From Channallabes apus (taxonomy: Eukaryota; Chordata; Actinopteri; Siluriformes; Clariidae), in NCBI GenBank assembly GCA_030522415.1, contig CM060130.1, positions 22,404,465-22,468,464 on the forward strand: a stretch of DNA of 64,000 nt, written 5' to 3'. The notes under the pieces are model-generated. The model worked only from the letters and a program-made list of their open reading frames with translations, searched no databases and was not told the origin of the DNA. This document shows, piece by piece, positions 54,951 through 64,000 of the stretch. How positions within the stretch are numbered: the first letter of the stretch is position 1; each line of letters opens with the position of its first letter. The translations under genes and the position numbers were made by a program.

Positions 54951-55728
54951 TGTTATGTTGGGTTCTGAATCCTTAAAGAAAATTATCAGTAATAAAAAGT
55001 AGCACAGCACTCCTCAGGAATCATTTATTCATGTAACACATGCAGTTTGTGGGAAAATGCCTTTCCTCAGCATGCACACTGTAGATGCGGTTGGCTTATT
55101 TCACTAGTTTTGACGCGTAGCTAATGTCTTAAAGTTTCACTCACATGACAGAAGTCCGATCTCTTTGTCCTTTGTCGTTTATTTGTCAGCATCAAAGAAT
55201 CAACACTTCATACAGTCGTCTTGAGTAAATCCACTGTTATTACAGTCACCAGTTGCTGCATCTTGCAAATCTCTGAGTTTTACAACAACCTGTTTGCTGT
55301 ATCTTGTAGATTACAATCTTGGCTTGGGTATCTAACAACACTCTTGTTGTTTCTTACATTCCCAGCTTACGTTAGCTTACGGTTACAACAACCTCGTTGC
55401 TGTATTTTACATTTCTAGCTTACCGGGAGCTCTCACTAGCTGACGGTCTAAAGCTTGTGTTTCCGTAGCCTTCCAAATCTATACTGAGCTTTCTAGCATA
55501 TCACAGTCACACAAATGCATGTAATAGTAGAATGACATCACAGACCAACCTACGATTGTCAACTTATGATGCATAACTAAGAAATATATAAAGCTTATGG
55601 CTTATGTAACAAACTTAATGCTTAATGCTTTACTAATGAATAGAACAAGGTAGAATGAATGAAATAACAGCAAATAAAATAAAATAAACACAACAACAAA
55701 TTCATAACAAGTGCGATATGGCACTTAC
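54951..55728 (-). repeat. 3' LTR of the BEL/Pao element
   Basis: On the minus strand it begins TGTAAGTGCCATATCGCAC and ends CCCAACATAACA. Just inside the element the minus strand reads TAGGGGCTGGAA, a polypurine tract. The 5' LTR is not in the window, so the borders rest on TG/CA ends and the tract. Confidence 0.7.
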
Positions 55729-55915
55729 ATTCCAGCCCCTAATTGACAGGCATGGAGACTGACAATTACAATTTTGTGTTTTTTTTTTTTTTTTTGATAA
55801 AGCCATGAAATCAAACATTTTTACCCTTTTAAACATTTTAAATCTTTAAAGTATGTAATATTTATCTCAGATGTTTACATTTGCATATCAAATTTCATAA
55901 CATATTACCACACAT

Positions 55916-58191
55916 TTAACAGTCCATTTCACATGTGAGACACAGCTTGTCGATGGGTCTTTCCAGAGTGTTGGTCTTAGTTTTAACTAACACACGTCTC
56001 ACCAGTCCCCCTTTGTTGGGGAACACTTTCGTGATTCTTCTCATGACCCATGAATTTCTTGGAGATGACTCATCAGTTATTAAAACTATGTCTCCAATCG
56101 AAAGGTTTTTTTTGTTTTGAAACCACTTTTGCCGCCCCTGGAGCAAGGGCAAGTATTCACGTACCCATCGCTTCCAGAGCAGGTCTGATCGATGCTGGAT
56201 CTGCTTCTCCCTGCGACGTGCATAGATGACAAATCCAGGTGGCAGGTTTGGCTGTTTTTTCAGCAGCAGTAGGTGGTTTGGTGTCAGAGGTTCCATTTTA
56301 GGCGAGCAGCTGTTTCTTTTCACAGATGCCTTTCGTTTTTGCTGTGTGCGAATTCCCTGTTTGAATTCTGCTGCTGCTTTACCCTTTTGCAACGTGAGAA
56401 GTTCTTCCTTAAAATTTTGTCTTTGAGTAAACTTAATGATTTCGTTTTCTGCTCTTGTTAGGTCTTGCGCTTTTAGAGACTTGTGATTTTCTGTCTTTGG
56501 GTCATCTACTTGTGCTTTAACCCTTTCTGTTTTTTGTTTCAGCATGTCTCTGGTGCAAAGGATCCAGGCAACGGATCCTTTTAACTTGTGCCAGTCAGAG
56601 TGATGATTAATCAGTTTACTCACTCCGTCTGTGTCTGTGCATTTTGTAATGCTCACAATATTCACTAAAGCTGAGAGCTTAACTTCATCAGCATTTTCAT
56701 CAAAATTTTCTTTTATTGATGTGTCATGAATATTTTTAGGCCATTTGCACTCTGCTTCTTTGAGAAAGGAGGGACCATGGATCCAGTTAATATTTTTCAT
56801 GAACTTTTCACAGGATACCCCCCTGGAGGCAGAATCAGCTGGGTTTTGTGAGGTATTAACGTACCTCCATTGCTGTGACTTGGTTGACTCTCTTATAATG
56901 GCGATTCTGTTGGCCACGAAGGTTTTAAAACGAAGTGTTTCGTTATCAATGTATCTCAAAACAGTTGTACTGTCAGTCCAGAACATAGAGTCCAGCAATT
57001 TCAATTCTAGCTGTTCTTTCAGCATTTTGTCATTTTTTGCAGCGACCACTGCCGCAGTCAGTTCCATTCGTGGAATGGTGGTTTGTTTCAGGGGTGCTAC
57101 ACGGGAATTCCCCATCATGAATGCACAATGTGTAAGTCCTTCAGCGTTTACTAACCTGAGGTATGAGACAGCTCCGTATCCCATTTCACTTGCATCCGAG
57201 AAGTGGTGGAGTTGTGCTGTAGCTGTAATTCCGAAACCGGCTGGTTTTATGCACCTTGCTATGCTGAACTCGGACAGTCGGTGCAGCTCTTGCAGCCAGG
57301 TTTTCCATGCTGTTGCAAACTGCTCGGGAATGTCATCATCCCAGGCAAGTTTTTCTTTACATAACTGTTGCATTGGGATTGTAGCTGGCAGTATGGCAGG
57401 TGGGAGAAAGCCTAACGGGTCGTATGTTGAGCTAGTGATTGATAGAATTCCTCTTCTTGTCACAGGTCGTTCCTTTAAACTAATCTTAAACTTGAACATG
57501 TGTGAGTCAATGCACCACAGCACCCCCAGAGCACTCTCAATGGGCAGTGCATCTTTACTCAAGTCTAAGTCTCTCATGTCTTTGATCCTTTCACTCTCGG
57601 GAATGACAGTCAGTAGGGCACGGCTATTGCTTGCCCATTTAGTGAGATTAGACCCTCCGCTTGTACAGAGACTTGTGAGATCATTGTATAGGGCGACTGC
57701 TTGGTCATGACTCGAAACAGATTTCAGGCAGTCGTCTACATGAAAGTTTTTAAGCACTGTGTTAACTGCCACAGCAGATGCATTGCTGCGGTTTTCTTCT
57801 GCTGTCTTTCTGAGGGCGAAGTTAGCAGCACTAGGCAACAATTTTGCACCGAACAGATGAACGACCATTTTATTTTCAACTACAGTAAGTCTTGGTTCAC
57901 ATCTCCATTCGGCCACCATAGGAAGCGCAGCAGATCTGTGTCCTTCTCGGGGACTTTCACGTGATAATACATGGCTTCTACTGTGCCCTTTTTCTTGGAC
58001 TTTATTTTAGCAGGTACTATGGGGAGGATGCAATTACCTCCAGCCCCAGTGAGCGCATTTGATTCATGACTCACAGCAGGTGGTGTATTTGTTGTGCCAC
58101 TTGCAGTTTCGTTTCCACGGGCGTTCATAGCTAACTGCGCCGTGGCTGACACTGCTATGTGTAGCATGCTTGGATGTGGCTTTAAACACAA
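55916..58191 (-). pseudogene. Pao-type pol, internally deleted
   Basis: The frame from 58191 carries the start of the protease region (GNCILPIVPAKIK) and jumps to RT (VKVPEKDTDLLRFLWWPNGD). After a one-base frame change near 57900 the 667-codon frame continues with MVVHLFGAKLLPSAANFALR, the catalytic FHVDDCLKS, GILSITSSTYDPLGFLPPAI, the RNase H region (LHHFSDASEMGYGAV, MELTAAVVAAKN, MFWTDSTTVLRYIDN, NPADSASRG) and the C-terminal domain (EPLTPNHLLLLKKQPNLPPG, WVMRRITKVFPNKGGLVRRV). The integrase zinc finger and catalytic core between about 56540 and 56290 are missing and replaced by a Lys/Gln-rich stretch. The remaining frame is unbroken. Confidence 0.85.
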
Positions 58192-58360
58192 TGAACATGT
58201 AATTTTTTTGGTACAGTCTTTCTACAAATGACCCTTTGTTAAACATCTGAAACAGAGTCCGTTTCTTTTTAAGAATTCTACTTTGTCTTTGTGTGTCTTA
58301 TCATTAAATTGGAAGCAATCGTCTAAGATATGCTCCCCTTTGCAATGTGCGCACGGTTTA
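58060..58360 (-). pseudogene. Pao gag, zinc-knuckle part
   Basis: On the minus strand, after the insertion, the frame reads KPCAHCKGEHILDDC (a CCHC-like knuckle, C-x2-C-x3-H-x4-C), then FLKKNGLCFRCLTKG (second, altered knuckle) before a frame change near 58210. The knuckles bind RNA in the particle. It is the direct continuation of the gag frame on the far side of the 4-kb insertion. Confidence 0.7.
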
Positions 58361-58379
58361 GCCCACATGGAAAGAACCT

Positions 58380-58640
58380 ATATGAGGATATATGCGCATA
58401 TATGAAACCTATATGCAGTATATATGTGCATATATCCACATCTATATGAGGATATAGGCGCATATATGAAACCTATATGCAGTATATATGCGTATATATC
58501 CGCACCTATATGAGGATATAGACGCATATATGAAACCTATATGCAGTATATATGCATATATATGATAATATATATGCTGCATATATGCGTATATATGCCA
58601 CATATAGGCAACATTGAAGTGCATATATGTGCATATAAAG
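58380..58640. repeat. Left palindromic satellite arm
   Basis: Repeated units of about 60 bases (ATGAGGATATATGCGCATAT, ATGAAACCTATATGCAGTAT) are built from the self-complementary words CATATATG, GCGCATATATGC and TATATGCATATA. They could fold into long hairpins. The same arm occurs in inverse at 2660-3095. Confidence 0.85.
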
Positions 58641-58973
58641 GCCATATAGGTCTCCTGTATTGCTTCTTTATATCCACATATAAGCCCTATATGTACATAC
58701 AAGATATGTCTCCTTTCGCAGGATCTGGTCATTTTAGCTCATATCTCACTTTGGCAACTGTCATACATGATGCCTAGTTCATATTGTCTATTATCAAGGC
58801 AATAACTAAGAACTAACTTTAAAAAAAATGCAAAAAACTTATGTGCGAACACATGAAATTGGTATCCTAATTGCCCACATACAGTATATGAGGATATATG
58901 CACATATATGAAACCTCAGTCTCCGTGAAAATCTTTTTGAAACACGTCACTAAAATTAACTGAAATGAGAAAT

Positions 58974-59175
58974 GTTGTTGGTCTTTCGGCTGCTCCCGGC
59001 AAGGAGGTCGCCACAGCGGAATATCCAGTCCGCACTACAACTTGGCACAGGTTTTACGCCGGATGCCCTTCCTGATGCAACCCTCCCATTTTATCCGGGC
59101 TTGGGACCGGCACTGTATCCAGTGGCTGGGGTGTGGGCACTGGCTGGAATCGAACCCGGACCACTGAGCCACCAG
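58974..59175. repeat. SINE derived from RTE LINE ends
   Basis: The insert starts GTTGTTGGTCTTTCGGCTGC and contains CGCCGGATGCCCTTCCTGAT and TGGAATCGAACCCGGA, resembling the joined 3' and 5' ends of the RTE LINE at 18875. A 13-bp target duplication TGAAATGAGAAAT flanks it (58961-58973, 59176-59188). Copy A of the host element lacks it (empty site near 2380). Confidence 0.85.
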
Positions 59176-59489
59176 TGAAATGAGAAATATATCTATATAT
59201 CTTAAAGTGTCTACTTTTAAATGATGCAAGTCACATTGAAAACAAATATTCTCAGTTTATGTAATCCGTATGAAACCAAGGAGAGGCACAGAATTTCTGT
59301 CGCACTTATCTGCTAATGACCCGAGGCAGGACACGCCCACACGCCAATCACACGGAAATCAGTCAGGGTAATTTACATACTAGGCCACGCCCCCGGACAC
59401 CGGCCTGATCAACACACACACACACACACACACAGAGAGACAGGTTTGAAAACACTCAGATTCAGTGAGTTTTCTGCACGTTTTGGAAG

Positions 59490-59624
59490 ATGGCACGCGC
59501 TTACACATCCGAGGAAACTCTTCAGAATATTCTGGAAAGTTTACATTTACCTCAGAAGAAGACTGTGTGACTCCGACGCCGAACAGGAGCATTTTGAACA
59601 GAGAATAGACCCATGCTACACTGG
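59490..59624 (+). pseudogene. piggyBac-like first exon (copy B)
   Basis: The ATG at 59490 opens MARAYTSEETLQNILES, ending at TGA after KKTV. The neighbouring frame (open from 59446) ends CDSDAEQEHFEQRIDPCYTG at a GTAAGT donor. Identical organisation in copy A shows conservation of the exon and donor. Confidence 0.5.
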
Positions 59625-60514
59625 GTAAGTTATTAAGTCTTATATAACTCGTATTCTGATAATATTAAACTAATATTAGTAAATATTTTCCTCACTACAG
59701 ATAGCTCTTGTCAGCTTGTGTGACATGTTGGCTTTCAATGCCATTTATATAGTTTAGGTAAATCATGCTAATATGCTGCCTCATGTAGCACAAACATGAT
59801 ATTTCCCGGTGGCTAAGCTAATGCCTTATGTAGTTTACAGATGTTTATAAATGTTCTAATGTATTTCACCTTGTTTTGGATAGCTTTAGATTATAGTTGC
59901 TAATATGTATTTGGCTCTGTTTTGGTTAGCTTATAACACTGCTATCGGTAATGTTATTTAGCACAAACAAGCTAGTTCCAGGTGGTTAAAATACAGCCTT
60001 ATGTAGCTAAGTGATGCTTATGAATATTTCTTTGGTGTAAATGTATATAATCCCTTTTGTTTAGCGTGTATTTACAAATACCTGATAAGATGTAATTGTT
60101 TAGAATGTGTTCAATATGTGTGTAATGTCCAATGGATGGTGTTTGCTAATGTCTCAGTTGTAAATGTTTGAGATCCACTACATGGTCTGTTGTCCAGCAA
60201 CAGATATTTGCCCAGCCTATTGTCCATCAAAAATACAGAGGGGCACAAAAATGTATACACACTTTCACAATTGTTATCTATGGCCTTTTTTAAAACTCAA
60301 ATTGAATTATGGCAGCAGTGTGTAGTATTATCTATCACCATCATTGATGCTGTCATGTGACCTACAGAAGAGAGGTGTATATTTTTCATGTTGACGTGTG
60401 GATACATTTTTGGTCATCTCTGTACTGTATATATTGTGCATCCATATTAATTGCACATCCATTTACTCTGAACAGTATAGGCTAACATTTTTTTATTTAT
60501 TTGTTTTTAAGAAT

Positions 60515-60850
60515 GTGTCTGCATCACCCTTGCCTTCACCAGCCCCTCACATCAGGACACGCAAGCTCCGTTCAGATGGACCTCTTGTATTTGTGAAGTG
60601 GATGGACACACGAGAAGTATCTACATGTTGTACCATCCATTCTGCTTATACAGTAGACGCGGTGAAGATGAGGGTGAAATTACAAGGTACATGGACTACA
60701 AAGACATTTCCTGTGACTGCGTACAACCAGCACATGGGGAGTTGATCACTCTGATCAGCTATTACAATACTATACTACACAGCACAAAACAATGAAGTCG
60801 TACAGAAATATTTCTCTACACTGCTTGGACATTGCTCCAACCAATGCTTA
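60515..60850 (+). pseudogene. piggyBac transposase C-terminal fragment
   Basis: After a TTTTTAAG acceptor-like tract the frame reads LRSDGPLVFVKWMDTREVST, then CTIHSAYTVDAVKM and KTFPVTAYNQHMG. A frameshift at about 60738 moves the continuation (VDHSDQLLQYY, then MKSYRNISLHCLDIAPTNAY) to the next frame. These are the blocks around the last catalytic Asp of PGBD4-type transposases (VKWxDxRxVxxxSTIH and YNxHMGGVDxSD). The catalytic core upstream is missing. Confidence 0.65.
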
Positions 60851-61107
60851 CCCTGCATATATGTTTTGTACAGTTTTTTTTTATTTTATCTTGCACTGTT
60901 TTACTCTGAATGTCCGTCTTTTTTCAGTTTTTATTTTGTACTGTTCCTGTTGCAGTTTTACCCTGCATGTATCTTTATCATTAATCTGCATTTATACATA
61001 AAATCCTATTAACTATTGGGAAGCTAAACATGAGAATCAGTATGAAACATGAAAAGTTTCTAAAAGTTGCCAATAAATTAATATTGTGATGTGAAATTAT
61101 TTTTCAG

Positions 61108-61740
61108 ATTGAAGTTATAAAGGACTCTGGGGTGTTTTGCCAGGCAGAAGCGTGGAGAGCAGCCCGCCTTGCCACCTCTGCTACTGCCATGGTACGGAAT
61201 CTGCTGCTGGGCACCTTCGAATTGGAGACTGGACCAAATTAAAAAGGTAGCCATTATTGGTGAGTAAATGCATAATGCGTTGAGAAGGGAAAAAAAACAT
61301 TATAAGTTCACCACTTTAACCATAGCCTACTTGTATCAATGTTTATTAGCCATCAATGGAGACTGCATAACGTAGGGCACCCATTATTGTTACTGTATCT
61401 GCTTGGTACCTATAATACTAATTCATCGCTTGCTCACTTCTTAATCCTACCTTTCCTCTTCTAAAGCCACATTTCTGGGGTATTGCGCTGTAGGGTGTGT
61501 AGTCCTCTATTTTGTAGAACATATAGTGTTGCAAATAACCTCGTGGCACTAATTGTTGTCGTCTGAAGTTTTAATAAATAATAATTTATTATTATTATAC
61601 TGTCTTATTATTTTTGTCTTCTCTAGATGCTACATTGAAGAAGTGGTCGGCAGCCACCCGAAGGCAGATAGGCACATCTATCAATTCAAAGCTCACAGAG
61701 CTGGGAAGATCCACAAAATATATTTTTTTCTTCCTGTTCA
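61108..61740 (+). pseudogene. BEN-domain-like two-exon segment
   Basis: First piece after TTTTTCAG (61108-61241): IEVIKDSGVFCQAEAWRAAR, LATSATAMVRNLLLGTFELE. Second piece after CTTCTCTAG (61626 on): DATLKKWSAATRRQIGTSIN, SKLTELGRSTK. The spacing and words (AxxMVRxLL, then ATLxK and IGTxINSKLTEL) resemble a BEN domain, a DNA-binding fold found in chromatin proteins. The middle part of the domain is missing between the pieces. It may be a captured host exon pair or a normal part of this element's protein. Family call is tentative. Confidence 0.4.
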
Positions 61741-61854
61741 GTTTTTTGTCATGTTTTTGTTATTTTACTAGTTATAATATAAAAATAAAAAAATTTTATT
61801 TCTACATTTTGGGCTTTTATTTATGTTGTCTAGCAGCTATGGATTTTTTTGACT

Positions 61855-62390
61855 AATCTAGGTAAACATATAGGTGCATATATGCACACATATATACATG
61901 CATATATGTACCTATATATGTGCATATATGTACATAAAATATAGGAAAATGGGCAATTTTATATGTCACATATACTGTATTACTATATAGGTTCATATAT
62001 GCACGCATATATGCACATATAATATAGGAAAACGGCCAATTTTATATATGTCACATATACTGTATTACTATATACTGTAGGTACATATATGCACGCATAT
62101 ATGCACATATAATATAGGAAAACGGCCAATTTTATATATGTCACATATACTGTATTACTATATAGGTACATATATGTACGCATATATGCACGCATATATG
62201 TACATATAATATAGGAAAACGGCCAATTTTATATATGTCTATATAGGTACATATATGCATGCATACTGTATATGCACGCATATATGTACATATATGTACA
62301 TATAATATAGGAAAACGGCCAATTTTATATATGTCACATATATTAAAAACCTATATCAAAACCTATATTAAAACATATATGTTTATATAG
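61855..62390. repeat. Right palindromic satellite arm
   Basis: Four to five imperfect repeats of about 95 bases, each with AGGTACATATATGCACGCAT, ATAATATAGGAAAACGGCCA and TATGTCACATATACTGTATT. Rich in ATATAT and CATATATG palindromes, but with a different unit from the left arm. Confidence 0.85.
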
Positions 62391-62406
62391 GTTCTTTCCG
62401 TGTGGG

Positions 62407-63984
62407 AGTGAAAGCGCTGACAGATAATGTACCGGCATTCTTCATTGTAATCAAGTCTTTGTGAATTTTACCAACCTGTCTGTCCTCGGTTGCGATGCTG
62501 ACCCTGGGTTTTCCTTGGCCCGTTTGTTTGGGTCTTTGAAGGGATGTGTGACAGGGTTTTCCGTCGCTGATTGCGGCGTCCAGGTCCGTAGTGTGCGCGC
62601 TGCTCAGGTGCGCGTTGCTCGATTCAGTGACCGCACTCTCGTTCGCAGGCTGCGCTCGGCTGTTGCATGTTGAGTTGGAAAGTTGAAAGTGCGCGCTGCT
62701 CGGGCGCGCGCTGCTCGTTTCAGTGATTGCGCTCTCGTTGCTCGATTCAGTGATTGCGCTCTCGTTGCGCGATTCAGTGATTGCGCTCTCGTTCGCAGGC
62801 TGCGCTCGGCTGTTGCATGTTGAGTTGGAGAGGTGAAAGTGCGCGCTGCTCGGGTCAATGAGTGCGCTCTTGCTCTTGGGCGATCGGCTGTCGTGTTTGC
62901 GATCTTGACATTTATTTCCAAATCTATCCTGCAACAGTCTCATTGCCTCTGCATAACCACACTGATCTGGCATAAGCTGACAGCTCATAACGAGGTCTCT
63001 ATCCTCTCCCTTAGTGAACTGCTCAAGATAACACAGCTTATCAGCATCACTATCGGTTTTGTCAACAATAACGTGTTTAAATGCTTTCATGAAGGACGTA
63101 AACTCAAGAGGGTCACCATGAAACACAGGAACATTGCGCTGAGGTAAAAGGGATTGCCGTTGGCATTTCATGAGCATTGCTATGATGTCAGCCTGCTGTT
63201 GTATCATGCTCTGTGATTCTAAAGTATAAATGTCATGGCGGGTGTATTTATTGTCTTGGGTAGACCCTTCATTTAAAGTACTTTTCAATTTTGGTTCAAA
63301 ACTTACTGGTACACTTGGATGGGCTGTCTTGCGACGTGATGGCAGTCCGAGGTCTTCTATCGACGCGCTGCTCTCGTAAAGTTCGTTGTATTCCAGTTTG
63401 GGAGCGCGTGCGCCACTTGGTTCGTTGAAGGTGCTCTCTCTTACTGGCTTTCGGCGGCTGACGTATTCAGGTTTGTGGCCCGTCCAAGGCGGGCTGCTCG
63501 AGCGTGTGCAGCTCGGGTCGATGACTCCGCTCTTTGATGCAGGCTGTCGTTTTTTACAACCCTGATAAGCCTGTAATTCAGCGTCGACAATTGCGAGCGC
63601 AGTTTCTAATTCCAACTTTTCTTTATCAGCCTTTAATTCTGCTTCCTTCTGTTCTAACGCCCGCCGTTCTGCTAAGGCTGCTACTTTAATCAACAAGGCT
63701 GCTCTGTTGGCTTCCGCTTTCTTTATTCGGGCTGAGGATGATGTAGAAGTTACAGACCTTTTGGATGCTGTTGTCGTCTGTGACACGCTGACGCCCGGCG
63801 AGACATCTTCGCGTATTCGCGACGTCACAGAGTGGCCCTTAGTGTCCTTGGTGTCCGCTTTCCAGCGACCCACCGTAGCTATGAATTCTGTGCGGCCTTG
63901 AGCCTCAGGTGCGCCGCAAGCGACCTGATCGCGTCTGTGTTTGTCTTCATGAGTGTACACAAGCACATCAACGTTACTTCTCAT
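62407..63984 (-). pseudogene. Pao-type gag, 5' part, cut by insertion
   Basis: The minus-strand frame runs 533 codons from the window edge. It has a charged coiled segment (ALLIKVAALAERRALEQKEA, ELKADKEKLELETALAIVDA), a linker, the DUF1759-type core (PVFHGDPLEFTSFMKAFKHV, MRLLQDRFGNK) and then a Ser/Ala-rich stretch with a repeated unit (SAHFHLSNSTCNSRAQPANE twice, and NESAITES three to four times, about 62600-62900). That stretch replaces part of the usual core. The frame enters the piggyBac-like element at 62406. The start codon may be outside the window. Confidence 0.8.
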
Positions 63985-64000
63985 GAAGGCCTCTCTCAGC

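Larger units (their letters stand above)
58362..62406 (+). mobile_element. piggyBac-like composite element (copy B), 4 kb
   Basis: Terminal inverted repeats CCCACATGGAAAGAACCTAT (left) and its mirror with one mismatch, ending GGTTCTTTCCGTGTGGG (right), bound the element. Palindromic AT-rich arms follow inside each end (58380-58640 and 61855-62390). The interior holds a piggyBac-type first exon (59490-59624), a transposase C-terminal fragment (60515-60850) and a BEN-like two-exon segment (61110-61740). It interrupts Pao gag. The CCC/GGG tips are usual for piggyBac, but the expected TTAA target repeat is not present; only a dinucleotide AG flanks both sides (58360-58361, 62407-62408). Confidence 0.7.
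54951..63984 (-). mobile_element. BEL/Pao LTR retrotransposon, deleted and interrupted
   Basis: A minus-strand element contains, in order from the right edge, gag (63984-62407), the 4-kb piggyBac-like insertion, the rest of gag (58360-58060), a shortened pol (58191-55916) and a 3' LTR (55728-54951). The 5' LTR lies beyond the window. Pol lacks most of the protease, the first part of RT and the integrase core, so the copy is non-autonomous. Clade assignment rests on the DUF1759-type gag and Pao-type pol motifs. Confidence 0.85.

Overview
This is a window of fish nuclear DNA, probably from a ray-finned fish of the Otophysi such as a catfish. The evidence is spliced genes with GT/AG borders, GIMAP/AIG1 and butyrophilin-like Ig V-set exons, a fragment of vertebrate armh3, tRNA-derived SINEs, CA/GATA-type microsatellites, and teleost-type mobile elements (Tc1, hAT, RTE, L2, Rex1-like, Gmr1-like Ty3, BEL/Pao, piggyBac-like, CMC/EnSpm-like). 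Species cannot be fixed from the sequence alone.

The host backbone is a tandem duplication of a GIMAP-type gene on the + strand. Unit 1 (about 4.47-13.5 kb) holds a 1272-nt coiled-coil exon, a 72-nt exon, a small exon and an AIG1 GTPase exon. Its 5' end lies upstream of the window or has been lost. Unit 2 (about 28.4-54.7 kb) has the same exons at 48.6-51.7 kb, and the phases of upstream exons fit it: a GC-box/ISRE-like promoter (28.44-28.55 kb), a start exon, an Ig V-set exon (29.07-29.40 kb), a candidate transmembrane exon (33.17-33.24 kb) and a short linker exon (40.33-40.39 kb). The model predicts an unusual chimera: Ig V domain, membrane span, about 440-residue coiled coil, then AIG1 GTPase. 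Unit 1 is decayed (frameshift in the small exon, altered P-loop and G3 residues). Unit 2 keeps an intact AIG1 reading frame. Both have lost the C-terminal helical tail, by different lesions.

Between and around the exons the DNA is mostly mobile elements. From left to right: a Tc1 remnant beside a half copy of a piggyBac-like element (0-3.1 kb); SINE, solo LTR and a 2-kb palindrome-rich element in unit 1 introns; a two-gene CMC/EnSpm-like element (13.7-18.8 kb, minus) with an RTE LINE inserted beside it (18.9-21.8 kb, 19-bp target duplication); an armh3 3' fragment (23.7 kb); a hAT-type element (24.3-25.6 kb); a Tc1 MITE (27.3-28.4 kb); a Gmr1-like Ty3 fragment and a SINE split by a Rex1-like LINE (30.2-32.5 kb); a solo LTR (35.7 kb); a complete non-autonomous LTR element with a proline-rich ORF (37.3-39.7 kb); and a three-level nest, Tc1 inside an L2 LINE inside a BED-type hAT (41.1-48.3 kb).

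The right end (54.95 kb to the edge) is a minus-strand BEL/Pao retrotransposon with deletions in pol. Its gag is split by a 4-kb piggyBac-like element (58.36-62.41 kb) that carries a transposase fragment, a BEN-domain-like two-exon segment and palindromic AT-rich satellite arms. The Ig/coiled-coil/AIG1 gene model and the 4-kb composite element are the two most unusual items.
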